The notes beneath the pieces were generated by a model. That model made no database searches. It was not told the DNA's origin and was given only the letters and a program-made list of their open reading frames with translations. A program made the position numbers and the translations under genes. From contig SPVA01000044.1 in NCBI GenBank assembly GCA_013530545.1, forward strand, positions 1-32,446: a stretch of 32,446 nucleotides of DNA. The letters are read 5' to 3'. Of the stretch, positions 7,495 through 15,607 are shown in pieces (positions within the stretch are counted from its first letter, which is position 1; each line of letters opens with the position of its first letter). The DNA is from Acinetobacter lwoffii (GTDB taxonomy: Bacteria; Pseudomonadota; Gammaproteobacteria; Pseudomonadales; Moraxellaceae).

Positions 7495-8319
7495 ATGAAG
7501 CTCAGCAAGGAAGTCGTCCTCGGTTCTGTGATTGGTTTAAGTCTTGTCCTGAGTGGCTGTGATCAAAGCGAAAAAGAGCCTGTTAATACTCCGGAAAATG
7601 AGAAAATCACCGCAGCTCAGCAGACCGCAGATGTTTTGCCTTATCTGAATATTCAAGAGCAGCCGGCCAAGATTGCCTTGCCATTTTGTGAAAATAAAAA
7701 CTGTATCAATCTGGATATTCAGACCTTGCATACGGTTGATCCATGGATGAACCAATGGATTGAAAAGCAGCAGGCCAAAGTGATCCAGGATCAAATTGGG
7801 TTGAAACAGGACATGAATTTACAGCAGGCGATCAATGCCTATGTAAAAAAATCGGATGCCTGGCAGGCGCAGCTCAATTTGAACAAGGCTTATGAACTGT
7901 CGCTATATACCCGCATTCCTTACCAGCGCAATCAATATGTGTTGATGCAGATCGGGGTCGATACCAAACAGGAAAATGTCAGCGTGCATGAGCGCTATTA
8001 TTTTTTTGTGGCTGATCGCCGCCAGCAGAAAATGCTGACCCCACTGGATATAGTCGATTCTAAACAGCAATTGCTGATGGATCAGATTATTCAGCAAGCC
8101 TATGAGACATGGCTCAAAGAAAATGATCAGGAAGTTCAGCAAAAAGCACCAAAAAAACTGTATTGGGGACAGGCTGACTGGTTCTTTGATCAGGAAGGCA
8201 TTGGGCTGCATTTTCGCAGCCATGAAATTAGCAAAGACGCCAAACAACTGGATATCTATTTAACAAAACAACAAACACAACAGGTCTTGAAAGCTGATAT
8301 CTATCAGCATATGTTTTAA
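7495..8319 (+). CDS. Lipoprotein, paralogue of the next gene (DUF3298-like)
   Basis: A 274-residue predicted lipoprotein: a hydrophobic signal ends in the lipobox LVLSGC with Cys22. The mature part starts with a Gln/Glu-rich linker. It shares with the following gene a PxCE(N/D)K(N/S)C motif (about residues 63-70) followed by a W-(I)-x-x-Q stretch and a C-terminal beta-rich domain of the RsiV/DUF3298 kind. Similarity is clear between the two neighbours but the family assignment of this copy is weaker because it lacks the GGAHG motif. Function unknown; probably periplasmic, anchored to a membrane. It lies 44 bases before its paralogue on the same strand and likely shares its transcript. Confidence 0.8.
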   Translation: MKLSKEVVLGSVIGLSLVLSGCDQSEKEPVNTPENEKITAAQQTADVLPYLNIQEQPAKIALPFCENKNCINLDIQTLHTVDPWMNQWIEKQQAKVIQDQIGLKQDMNLQQAINAYVKKSDAWQAQLNLNKAYELSLYTRIPYQRNQYVLMQIGVDTKQENVSVHERYYFFVADRRQQKMLTPLDIVDSKQQLLMDQIIQQAYETWLKENDQEVQQKAPKKLYWGQADWFFDQEGIGLHFRSHEISKDAKQLDIYLTKQQTQQVLKADIYQHMF

Positions 8320-8363
8320 AGCTCATGATCCTGCGAGATTACAGGTTCCAAAAAGGTGAATGA

Positions 8364-9326
8364 ATGCCAAAATACAAGAATATCTTTTGTCTATCCATCC
8401 TGGCATCAGCAATCTTGCTGAGTGCCTGCCAGCCGAAAAGTAATGAGCCGGAAGAATCAAGTGCTTCCGAGGTGGTACAAGCCGAAGCTGAAGCACTTAA
8501 ACTCAGCGGCGATACCGAAAAGCTCAAGCTGGCAATGCCAGAATGTGAAGACAAAAGCTGTCCGGAAATTTCGATCGAACGTCTGAACAGTAATCAGAGC
8601 TTTATTGATGAATGGATCGACCAGCAGATTCTGCAACAGTTGAAAAATATCCTGTCTGTTGATGCGATTGAACCGGCAAAAGTGAGCGCTGCCAGCGAAG
8701 CAGACGTTGCCGCCTCTGAACCCAAAGCTGCTTTAGCAACAGTGGTGACACCAAAACAGCAGCTTGAGCAGCAAACTCAACCTTATATGCAGACTTTCTT
8801 GAATCTGGATAAAGAGCTCAAGGCCCTGAGTGCCAGTCATAGTATTAGCCTGATGATTAAGCCCAAGATTCTGCATTCGGGTGATCCTCTAGCGACAGTA
8901 GTTTTGAACAGCAGTTATTATCTGGGAGGCGCACACGGGGCATCTGCACAGACTTATTATAATTTTGATCTGGAACAGAAAAAGCTGATCAAGCTGGATG
9001 ACATTATTGCGGTCAAACAGAAAGCCCAACTGGAAGCGCGTGCTTATGATGCGTTTAAAACCTGGGTGGTAGAGTCCAAGCTGGCCAAAGATGTCGCCGA
9101 ATATGAACAGGCCTGGAAGTTCAAGCTTACCGATAACTTCTATCTGGGCAAAGACGGCTTGATATTGCAATATGCCGAATATGAAATTGGGCCATATGTG
9201 GTTGGCTTGCCACGTTTAATGATTCCTTATGAGCAGCTACAAGGTGTACTGAAACCTGAATATCTGCCTCAAACTGAAAAAGCTGCCTCCGAGGCACAGC
9301 CAGCATCTGCTGCAAAAGCCAAATGA
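8364..9326 (+). CDS. DUF3298-like lipoprotein
   Basis: A 320-residue predicted lipoprotein with lipobox LLSAC (Cys22) and a strong AAGGTG ribosome site. After an Ala/Glu-rich linker comes the PECEDKSC motif shared with the upstream paralogue. A second low-complexity insert rich in Ala, Ser and Glu (around 105-125) precedes the C-terminal domain, which has SYYLGGAHGA (about 187-196) and a late YEIGPYVVGLPRLMIPYEQL stretch. Both are hallmarks of the DUF3298/RsiV family of envelope proteins. The C-terminus is again Ala/Ser/Glu-rich. Role unknown; it is not next to a sigma factor, so an anti-sigma role is not supported. The stop overlaps the start of the TatD-type gene by four bases (ATGA), indicating translational coupling. 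Confidence 0.85.
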   Translation: MPKYKNIFCLSILASAILLSACQPKSNEPEESSASEVVQAEAEALKLSGDTEKLKLAMPECEDKSCPEISIERLNSNQSFIDEWIDQQILQQLKNILSVDAIEPAKVSAASEADVAASEPKAALATVVTPKQQLEQQTQPYMQTFLNLDKELKALSASHSISLMIKPKILHSGDPLATVVLNSSYYLGGAHGASAQTYYNFDLEQKKLIKLDDIIAVKQKAQLEARAYDAFKTWVVESKLAKDVAEYEQAWKFKLTDNFYLGKDGLILQYAEYEIGPYVVGLPRLMIPYEQLQGVLKPEYLPQTEKAASEAQPASAAKAK

Positions 9327-10144
9327 CCTTAAAACTGTTTGATACGCATACCCATTTTGATGTTCCCGATTTTGATCCTGATCGGGAACAGTTGGCCTAT
9401 ACGGCCAAAGCGGTAGGTGTCGATCATCTGGTTTTAATTGGTTTTTTGCAAAACCGTTTTCAAGATTTGTTAAGGACCCATCACTTCATCAATGATCTGG
9501 AAAATGCCCCGCAAAGCCATTTGGCACCCGGCTTGCATCCGTTTTATATTGAACAGCATCAGGCTGAACATCTATACGATTTGGAACGGCTGCTCAAAAC
9601 TGAACCATGCATTGCCATTGGCGAAATCGGTCTGGATACCTTTTTAAAACAGCACAAACAGGCGGAAATTTTTCAGAAGCAAAAAGATTTTTTTGCTGCA
9701 CAGCTTGAACTGGCACAGCAATTTGATAAGCCGGTTTTGCTGCATATCCGCAAATCGCATGCGGAGGTTTTGCAGATTTTAAAACAGCAGCAGTTTAAAC
9801 AGGGCGGCATTGCGCATGCCTTTGGTGGTGGGATTGAGGAAGCCAAGGCTTTTATCAAGCTGGGATTCAAACTGGGCATCACCGGGCAAATCACCAATCT
9901 AAATGCCAAAAAACTTCATCAAGTGGTGCAGTATGTCGGACCAGAACATCTGGTATTGGAAACTGACTGTCCGGATATGACGCCACTCTGTTGTCAAAGC
10001 TCGACCGAGCAACGTACCCGAAATACACCTGCAAATTTACCTTATGTGCTGCAAGGACTGGCAAAGAGTCTACATATGCACAAAGAGGAACTGGCTGAAC
10101 AGCTCTGGCAAAATACTCATCAGGCCCTGCATCTGGCCATTTAA
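9323..10144 (+). CDS. TatD-family metal-dependent hydrolase (YjjV-like)
   Basis: A 273-residue TIM-barrel hydrolase. Metal ligands are visible: DTHTHFD near residue 7, GEIGLD (about 97-102), His in LLHIRKSH (about 139-146), HAFGG (about 164-168) and ETDCPDM (about 213-219). The tail after ETDCPDM resembles E. coli YjjV more than TatD itself. Family members are magnesium-dependent nucleases or phosphoesterases acting on DNA ends; the substrate here is not determined. It overlaps the upstream lipoprotein gene by four bases, so it is co-translated with it, an arrangement without obvious functional logic. Confidence 0.9.
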   Translation: MTLKLFDTHTHFDVPDFDPDREQLAYTAKAVGVDHLVLIGFLQNRFQDLLRTHHFINDLENAPQSHLAPGLHPFYIEQHQAEHLYDLERLLKTEPCIAIGEIGLDTFLKQHKQAEIFQKQKDFFAAQLELAQQFDKPVLLHIRKSHAEVLQILKQQQFKQGGIAHAFGGGIEEAKAFIKLGFKLGITGQITNLNAKKLHQVVQYVGPEHLVLETDCPDMTPLCCQSSTEQRTRNTPANLPYVLQGLAKSLHMHKEELAEQLWQNTHQALHLAI

Positions 10145-10232
10145 TTTAACGCTCTTAACTCGGTCTTAAATTCCCGGTTCATCATAAATAGAAAAAAAGG
10201 TGCATTATGCAATTTCTAAAATGCTCCAGACT

Positions 10233-10245
10233 TGGCATCATGCCA
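10233..10245. promoter_or_regulatory. Short dyad in the fabI leader
   Basis: TGGCAT-C-ATGCCA is a perfect 6-bp dyad with one central base, 26 bases before the fabI start. It could be an operator or a chance palindrome; no regulator is suggested by the sequence. Confidence 0.25.
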
Positions 10246-10271
10246 TATACATTTTTTTAGGTGAGATTCAC

Positions 10272-11078
10272 ATGGCACAAGGACTTTTGGCGGGTAAGCG
10301 CTTCTTGATCGCGGGCATTGCGAGTAAATTATCGATTGCTTTTGGTATTGCTCAGGCATTGCATCGTGAAGGTGCTGAATTGGCTTTTACTTATCCAAAT
10401 GAAAAGCTGAAAAAGCGGGTAGATGACTTTGCTGAACAGTTTGGTTCGAAACTGGTTTTTCCTTGTGATGTGGCAGTCGATGCTGAAATTGACCATGCAT
10501 TTGCCGAACTGGCTAAACACTGGGATGGTCTGGACGGCGTAGTGCATTCTATCGGTTTTGCACCGGCACATACGCTGGATGGTGACTTCACCGAAATCAC
10601 GGATCGTGAAGGTTTTAATATTGCACATGACATCAGTGCTTATAGCTTTATTGCAATGGCACGTGCGGCAAAACCTTTGCTGCAAGTCCGTCAAGGCTGT
10701 TTGCTGACATTGACCTATCAAGGTTCTGAGCGTGTAATGCCAAACTATAACGTGATGGGTATGGCCAAAGCCTCTTTAGAAGCTGGCGTACGTTATTTGG
10801 CGTCTAGCTTGGGTCAGGAAGGTATTCGCGTGAATGCGATCTCTGCGGGTCCAATCCGTACTTTGGCAGCTTCAGGTATTAAATCATTCCGTAAAATGCT
10901 TGACCTGAATGAGAAAGTTGCTCCATTAAAACGTAATGTGACGATTGAAGATGTCGGTAATGCTGCATTGTTCCTGTGCTCGCCATGGGCTAACGGAATT
11001 ACCGGTGAAATCCTGTATGTCGATGCCGGTTTCAATACGGTAGGTATGAGCGCTGATTTGATGGCGGATGCGGAATAA
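10272..11078 (+). CDS. fabI: Enoyl-ACP reductase (NADH), FabI
   Basis: A 268-residue short-chain dehydrogenase that reduces trans-2-enoyl-ACP, the last step of each fatty acid elongation cycle. It begins [22 protein letters not shown] with the atypical FabI nucleotide-binding loop. Catalytic residues are Tyr149, Tyr159 and Lys166, matching Tyr146, Tyr156 and Lys163 of E. coli. The stretches [14 protein letters not shown] and [16 protein letters not shown] are nearly identical to E. coli, so this is the triclosan-sensitive type of enzyme. An open frame extends upstream to 10200, but ATG 10272 has an AGGTGAG six bases before it and matches the family N-terminus. It lies alone between the TatD gene and a repeat region. 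Confidence 0.97.
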   Translation: MAQGLLAGKRFLIAGIASKLSIAFGIAQALHREGAELAFTYPNEKLKKRVDDFAEQFGSKLVFPCDVAVDAEIDHAFAELAKHWDGLDGVVHSIGFAPAHTLDGDFTEITDREGFNIAHDISAYSFIAMARAAKPLLQVRQGCLLTLTYQGSERVMPNYNVMGMAKASLEAGVRYLASSLGQEGIRVNAISAGPIRTLAASGIKSFRKMLDLNEKVAPLKRNVTIEDVGNAALFLCSPWANGITGEILYVDAGFNTVGMSADLMADAE

Positions 11079-11090
11079 GTCCTATAAATC

Positions 11091-11190
11091 CTCTCTCCCT
11101 CAGGGAGAGAGTTAGAGAGAGGGGAATGACTTCTTTCTCTGAGTGAGGAAATGATCAAAATCCCCCTCATTCCCCCTTTGATAAAGGGGG
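11091..11190. repeat. Palindromic repeat sequences after fabI
   Basis: Two strong dyads are present. CTCTCTCCCT (11091-11100) pairs with AGGGAGAGAG (11102-11111), and CCCCCTTT (11172-11179) pairs with AAAGGGGG (11183-11190). Such purine/pyrimidine-skewed palindromes resemble the small dispersed intergenic repeats of gammaproteobacteria; a related element lies at 24042-24128. Confidence 0.6.
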
Positions 11191-11207
11191 AGGCCACTCA
11201 AGGCAAT

Positions 11208-11235
11208 AAAAAAGACCGCACAAGCGGTCTTTTTT
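11208..11235. terminator. Bidirectional terminator between fabI and secB
   Basis: AAAAAAGACCGC (11208-11219), loop ACAA, GCGGTCTTTTTT (11224-11235). With A and T tracts on both sides it can end both the fabI transcript and the convergent rhodanese-grxC-secB transcript. Confidence 0.93.
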
Positions 11236-11253
11236 AGATTTGAATGACAGCGA

Positions 11254-11712
11254 TTAAGCTTGACCATCCACAGCAGCGGTTTGGGCACGTTGCATATTGG
11301 CTTCAAATTCAGCATCGAAGTTGATTGGTGTAAGTAGCAACTGTGGGAAGCTACCTTTAGTTACCATATCATTCACTGCTTCACGTAGGAAAGGGAACAG
11401 GATGTTCGGGCAGTATGCACCTAGGATGTATGGAAGACGCTCTTCTTCAACGCCATCTACCAGGAAAATACCGGCTTGAGTCACATCAACGATAAACGCG
11501 GTATCACCTTCGTTGGTCGCTTGAACCACGACTTTTAAAGCTACTTCAAAATGAGTTTCATCAATTTTTTCTGCAGAAGAAGAAAGGTTGATGTTTAACT
11601 CAGGTTGCCATTGCTTGGTAAAAACTTGCGCCCCAGGAACTTCAAAAGAAATATCTTTGGTATAAATACGCTCTAATGCCAATTGTGGTTGAGCTTGTTG
11701 TTCTTCACTCAT
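11254..11712 (-). CDS. secB: Protein-export chaperone SecB
   Basis: A 152-residue homotetrameric cytoplasmic chaperone that keeps precursor proteins unfolded and passes them to SecA. Recognised from the whole sequence: an acidic/Gln-rich start, then [15 protein letters not shown], the VDVTQAGIF strand and the diagnostic [19 protein letters not shown] block (about 103-121). Length matches the family. It is the last gene of a minus-strand group with a rhodanese and grxC, the same order as yibN-grxC-secB in E. coli. Confidence 0.97.
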   Translation of the reverse strand: MSEEQQAQPQLALERIYTKDISFEVPGAQVFTKQWQPELNINLSSSAEKIDETHFEVALKVVVQATNEGDTAFIVDVTQAGIFLVDGVEEERLPYILGAYCPNILFPFLREAVNDMVTKGSFPQLLLTPINFDAEFEANMQRAQTAAVDGQA

Positions 11713-11750
11713 TTTTTGATCCTTAATATGAAGTGATAATTTTAGTAAGG

Positions 11751-12005
11751 TTAAGCCAGCAATTCATCAAGTTTGCCTTCACGCTCTAAAGCATAAAGTT
11801 GGTCAAAACCACCGATGAACTGATCATTAATAAAAATTTGTGGCACGGTACGGTGATTGGTACGCTGCATCAATTCAAGACGTACTTCAGGCGCTTCTTG
11901 AGACAAGTTAATCTCTTTATATGCCACACCCTTACGTTCCAGTAGCTGTTTTGCACGCACGCAATAAGGACACACTGTCGTCGAGTAAATAGTAACTTCA
12001 GCCAT
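11751..12005 (-). CDS. grxC: Glutaredoxin 3
   Basis: An 84-residue glutaredoxin that reduces disulfides and glutathione mixed disulfides. Active site CPYC at residues 12-15, then TVPQIF with the cis-proline and GGFDQL for glutathione binding. I use ATG 12005, which follows an AGGAG seven bases upstream; an in-frame TTG two codons earlier is less likely. It lies between the rhodanese gene (21-base gap) and secB (38-base gap) and is surely co-transcribed. Confidence 0.95.
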   Translation of the reverse strand: MAEVTIYSTTVCPYCVRAKQLLERKGVAYKEINLSQEAPEVRLELMQRTNHRTVPQIFINDQFIGGFDQLYALEREGKLDELLA

Positions 12006-12026
12006 GATCAATCTCCTGTTCGTGGA

Positions 12027-12434
12027 TTATTTGCTTTTCACCAAAGGTAAACCTTGAGCTTTCCAGTTGCTGACGCCGCCATCAAGACGGTAGGCATCGG
12101 CATGACCAACCTGCTGTAATGCAGTACCAGCCACCTGTCCAAGGTTACAAATGAACACCAAAGGGCGATCAGATGCTTTCAGCTCTTCAACATGTTTTGT
12201 AATCTGGCTATATGGAATATTACGGCTGCCGCTGATATGACCTTCACGGAAGTCTTTGGCATCACGTAAATCAATCAGCATGGCATTTTTTGCTTTGACT
12301 AAAATTCCCAGCGATTGCGGAGAAATTTTGCGACCGTTACGTTGACCTTCGATAATGAAGAACAAAACCACTAATACCGCGAGTGTTCCAAATAAGAAGG
12401 GGTGATTCCCCATAAACTCGAACCAACGTTCCAC
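12027..12434 (-). CDS. Membrane-anchored rhodanese-like protein (YibN-like)
   Basis: A 135-residue protein with one N-terminal membrane segment (about 11-29) and a single rhodanese domain. The active-site loop is CNLGQVAG with Cys96, and the domain shows LIDLRDAKDFREGHISGSRNIPY (53-75) and YRLDGGVSNWKAQGLPL at the end, both typical. Rhodaneses move sulfane sulfur or act as redox partners; the exact substrate is unknown. Position before grxC and secB matches YibN of E. coli, which is reported to be membrane bound. First gene of this minus-strand group. Confidence 0.9.
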   Translation of the reverse strand: MERWFEFMGNHPFLFGTLAVLVVLFFIIEGQRNGRKISPQSLGILVKAKNAMLIDLRDAKDFREGHISGSRNIPYSQITKHVEELKASDRPLVFICNLGQVAGTALQQVGHADAYRLDGGVSNWKAQGLPLVKSK

Positions 12435-12527
12435 AATTCACCTAATTACAATTTTAAAATTGCCAAGAGTATAGCTCATAAATATGGTGATCAAAATCAC
12501 CGCTTCAAGGGCCAAGGGTTAAGAAAA

Positions 12528-13586
12528 TTAATTTTTTTGCTGTGCTTCAGTGATTTCGTCGATTAAACGTAAATAGCTGTCCAGTCGGCGCGGTAAAATT
12601 TCACCTGCGGCAGCAGCCTGACGCAAAGCACATTGTTTTTCATGCTTATGGGTACAGTTACGGAACTGACAATGGCCGAGCAGGTTTTCAATTTCAGGAA
12701 AGCCGCTTTGTACCTTATCTAAAGTCAGATGCCACAGGCCAAATTCACGAATTCCCGGAGAGTCAATCAGGGCGGCACCTTCACCAAAACCGATCAAGCG
12801 CGTTGATGTCGTAGTGTGCTGACCAAGTGCCGAGTTTTCCGAAATAATATTGGTTTTCTGTGCGGCATCCGGCACGATCGCATTAATCAGCGTGCTTTTA
12901 CCCACACCAGATTGACCGACGAAAGCCACCGTTTCATTTTCCAGACGATTAGACAGTGCAGTCAGGTCGCCATCGGATTGGGTCTGCATCACTTCATAAC
13001 CGAGATCTTGATATTCTTGCAGCAGAGTCAGAATCGGATCGTTTTCTTTTAACAAATCGGCTTTATTCATCACCAGCAATGCAGGAATATCGGCATCGGC
13101 ACAGGCCACCAGATAACGGTCGATCAGGCCCGGCGCTGGCTCAGGCAATGGTGCAAACACGATCACAATCAGTGAAATGTTGGCCGCTACCGGTTTAACC
13201 TTGTGATAGCGGTCGGGGCGTGTCAATAAGGATTTTCGGGGATGAATCGCGGTGATAATTCCTAAACCGGTATTCGGATCGGCTTGCCATTTGACCCGGT
13301 CACCCGTGACCAATAAATCCAGATTGGTTCGAGTATGACAGCGCCAGACGCTGTCCAGTTCAATCTCTTTCCAGAAAGGTTCAGGCTCACCATCGGCGAC
13401 CACAAGTTTTTCAGGGTGAATGTCAGGGCGAGACAAAGCTTGCACTTCAAGTTGGCGGCCATAATGTTGCACCACTAAACCTTCAAGATCACTGGAGGTA
13501 TCGAGATCTTCTTGACGTGTTTTCTGTTGTTTCTGAATGCGGCGCTGTTGTTGCTCTGTCAGACGACGCTTACGTATTAAGGCCAT
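12528..13586 (-). CDS. rsgA: Small ribosomal subunit biogenesis GTPase RsgA
   Basis: A 352-residue circularly permuted GTPase that assists late 30S maturation. Order of motifs proves the permutation: NKAD (174-177) comes first, then GQSGVGKST (224-232), then DSPG (275-278). An N-terminal OB-fold precedes and a zinc-binding site follows (Cys306, Cys311, His313, Cys319). The first 30 residues are a basic, Gln/Arg-rich tail. It is divergent from orn across 125 bases that should hold both promoters. A 6-bp hairpin (12486-12501) lies downstream but has no T tract. Confidence 0.96.
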   Translation of the reverse strand: MALIRKRRLTEQQQRRIQKQQKTRQEDLDTSSDLEGLVVQHYGRQLEVQALSRPDIHPEKLVVADGEPEPFWKEIELDSVWRCHTRTNLDLLVTGDRVKWQADPNTGLGIITAIHPRKSLLTRPDRYHKVKPVAANISLIVIVFAPLPEPAPGLIDRYLVACADADIPALLVMNKADLLKENDPILTLLQEYQDLGYEVMQTQSDGDLTALSNRLENETVAFVGQSGVGKSTLINAIVPDAAQKTNIISENSALGQHTTTSTRLIGFGEGAALIDSPGIREFGLWHLTLDKVQSGFPEIENLLGHCQFRNCTHKHEKQCALRQAAAAGEILPRRLDSYLRLIDEITEAQQKN

Positions 13587-13711
13587 TCATATCCTAAAAA
13601 AACCGGGTAAATCAGATGGCAAAAATAGCATGAAGCAGCCCCCGAATGACACCCAAGATGTAATTAATTTGCTACTATAGTTGTTTTTAAACCCAATAAG
13701 ATTGCACATTT

Positions 13712-14269
13712 ATGAGCAGCACCGCTGATACCCGCCTGATTTGGATTGACCTTGAAATGACAGGTCTAGACACAGACAATGATCAAATTATTGAAATTGC
13801 AACAATTGTAACCGATGACAATTTGAATATTTTGGCAGAAGGTCCTGTGCTTGCGGTACATCAGCCTGCACGTCTGTTAAATGCCATGGATGAGTGGAAC
13901 ACTCGCCAGCATGGCCAGTCTGGTCTGATTGAACGTGTACGTCGCAGTAAACTGACCGCTCAGGATGCCGAACAGCAAACTATTGAATTCCTGAAAAAAT
14001 GGGTCAATCCAAAATCTTCACCGATGTGTGGTAACTCGATCTGTCAGGATCGCCGTTTCTTGCACCGCCTGATGCCTGAACTGGAGCAGTATTTCCATTA
14101 CCGTAATCTGGATGTATCTTCAGTGAAAGAACTGGCCAAACGCTGGCGCCCGGAAATCATGAGCGGTCTCAAGAAAAATGCCTCGCATCTGGCGATGGAT
14201 GACATTCGTGATTCGATTGCGGAATTGAAATACTATCGTGAATATTTTTTCATCATGAATAAAGATTAA
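13712..14269 (+). CDS. orn: Oligoribonuclease
   Basis: A 185-residue DEDDh 3'-5' exoribonuclease that degrades dinucleotides, including the pGpG product of cyclic-di-GMP breakdown. Asp13 and Glu15 stand in [10 protein letters not shown], and the later [13 protein letters not shown] and [18 protein letters not shown] stretches carry the remaining acidic ligands and His. Length fits the family (E. coli 181). Divergent from rsgA; ended by the terminator at 14282-14307. Confidence 0.97.
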   Translation: MSSTADTRLIWIDLEMTGLDTDNDQIIEIATIVTDDNLNILAEGPVLAVHQPARLLNAMDEWNTRQHGQSGLIERVRRSKLTAQDAEQQTIEFLKKWVNPKSSPMCGNSICQDRRFLHRLMPELEQYFHYRNLDVSSVKELAKRWRPEIMSGLKKNASHLAMDDIRDSIAELKYYREYFFIMNKD

Positions 14270-14281
14270 TTCCGATAGATG

Positions 14282-14307
14282 AAAAAGAGGCGAAAGCCTC
14301 TTTTTTT
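14282..14307. terminator. Bidirectional terminator after orn
   Basis: AAAAAGAGGC, GAAA tetraloop, GCCTCTTTTTTT. It can stop both orn and the convergent small membrane protein gene that ends at 14311. Confidence 0.93.
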
Positions 14308-14310
14308 ATT

Positions 14311-14556
14311 TTACTGAACTGGATTTTTTCTAGTGTAAAACTGCTCCATGCTTTCAAAGCCTACCCACAAGAGTAATAACACAATCAGATGATTCTGTGT
14401 TTCATAACGATCGAAAATAACTAAGCCAAATAATCCTAAAGTCATTAAACGAATGAGAATGCTGAGATAATAATTTTTGTTCTTTTGGCTGATCAGAACA
14501 TAAAAATAAAGCCCGATACAAACAATGTTCAAACCCAAAAGGGTGTTAAATAGCAT
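14311..14556 (-). CDS. Small hydrophobic membrane protein, unknown function
   Basis: An 81-residue protein with about three membrane segments (2-22, 30-48, 56-72) and a short polar tail rich in charged residues. ATG 14556 has a GGAG nine bases upstream; a start ten codons earlier is open but lacks comparable support. No family recognised. It is monocistronic, convergent with orn and divergent from tcdA. Start signal and clean terminator support a real gene. Confidence 0.65.
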   Translation of the reverse strand: MLFNTLLGLNIVCIGLYFYVLISQKNKNYYLSILIRLMTLGLFGLVIFDRYETQNHLIVLLLLWVGFESMEQFYTRKNPVQ

Positions 14557-14738
14557 GACATTCCACTCCTTTTGGCCAAATGACATAGAATTAATTTGTT
14601 GATATTTTAATCAATCGCGAGTCGGTTGTCGCTCTCATCCAATCTGAATGTCATTTAAATCGATCAAAAATTTAGTGGCGGTAAAGAAAAGCGGATTTTG
14701 CTAAAATGATCCGGTATTTTTATTGCTATAGATGACCT

Positions 14739-15509
14739 ATGACTGACCTGCTTCAAGATGATGAATATGACCGCCGTTTTGCTGGTGTTGCCAAAATTTA
14801 TGGAGAAGACAGCTTTAACCATTATGAAAAAAGTCATGTGATGGTGATTGGTATCGGTGGTGTCGGTTCATGGGCGGTAGAAGCACTGGCACGTAGCGGT
14901 GTGGGCGAGCTGACCTTGGTCGATATGGATGTGGTGGCCGCGTCTAATATTAACCGTCAATTGCCTGCCATGAGTACGACATTAGGTCACGAAAAAATTG
15001 AAGTTATGGCCGAGCGTTGCCGTGCAATTAATCCACGGATTAAAATCAATCTAATTGATGATTATCTGACGCCTGAGAATATCAAAGAAATTTTAGCTCC
15101 GACACCGGATCTGATTTTAGATTGCATCGATGATGTCAAAGCCAAATTTGCCCTGATGCTACATTGTCGCTTTAACAAGATTCCTTTAATTGTATCGGGC
15201 GGGGCAGGTGGCAAACTGGATCCACTGAAAATTCGTGTTGCAGATTTATCTAAAACCGAACAGGACCCGATGCTGGCCAAATTGCGTGCCCAGTTACGTG
15301 CTAAAGGCATCTGTAAAAAGCCCAAAGAAAAATTCGGCATTACCTGTGTCTATTCAATTGATAATCCATTCTCCAGTGCCGATGTCTGCGCCAGTGCCGG
15401 CTTGCGCTGTGGGGGGTATGGCTCTGCCGTGGTGGTGACTTCGAGCTTTGCCATGGTTGCCGTGGCAGAAGGTTTGAAAAAGCTCGATAGTAAAAGAGCA
15501 AAAGCCTGA
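14739..15509 (+). CDS. tcdA: tRNA threonylcarbamoyladenosine dehydratase
   Basis: A 256-residue E1-like (ThiF/MoeB fold) enzyme that cyclises the t6A37 base of tRNA using ATP. Nucleotide-binding GIGGVGS (38-44), then VDMD (61-64) and SNINRQLPA (69-77) are diagnostic, and the C-terminal ITCVYSIDNPFSSADV block distinguishes TcdA/CsdL from other E1-like proteins. Length is close to E. coli TcdA (268). Single gene with its own terminator. Confidence 0.94.
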   Translation: MTDLLQDDEYDRRFAGVAKIYGEDSFNHYEKSHVMVIGIGGVGSWAVEALARSGVGELTLVDMDVVAASNINRQLPAMSTTLGHEKIEVMAERCRAINPRIKINLIDDYLTPENIKEILAPTPDLILDCIDDVKAKFALMLHCRFNKIPLIVSGGAGGKLDPLKIRVADLSKTEQDPMLAKLRAQLRAKGICKKPKEKFGITCVYSIDNPFSSADVCASAGLRCGGYGSAVVVTSSFAMVAVAEGLKKLDSKRAKA

Positions 15510-15520
15510 TTTAAAAAATA

Positions 15521-15546
15521 AAAAGCACAATCTATGTGCTTTTTTT
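15521..15546 (+). terminator. Rho-independent terminator after tcdA
   Basis: AAAAGCACA (15521-15529), loop ATCTA, TGTGCTTTTTTT (15535-15546). Confidence 0.9.
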
Positions 15547-15607
15547 AAACTGGCGTTTAGAATGAAAGGATTCATTCGCAGAACAAAAATAATGTTTTGG
15601 AGCAGCT

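Noticed and set aside
7495..9326. Anti-sigma factor (RsiV) role for the DUF3298-like lipoproteins
   Set aside because: No sigma factor gene is adjacent and there is no cytoplasmic anti-sigma domain; both proteins are lipoproteins.
10200..10271. 24-residue N-terminal extension of FabI
   Set aside because: ATG 10272 has a strong ribosome site and the extension has no counterpart in FabI proteins.
12486..12501. Hairpin GGTGAT / ATCACC as rsgA terminator
   Set aside because: The stem is only six pairs and no T tract follows on the minus strand.
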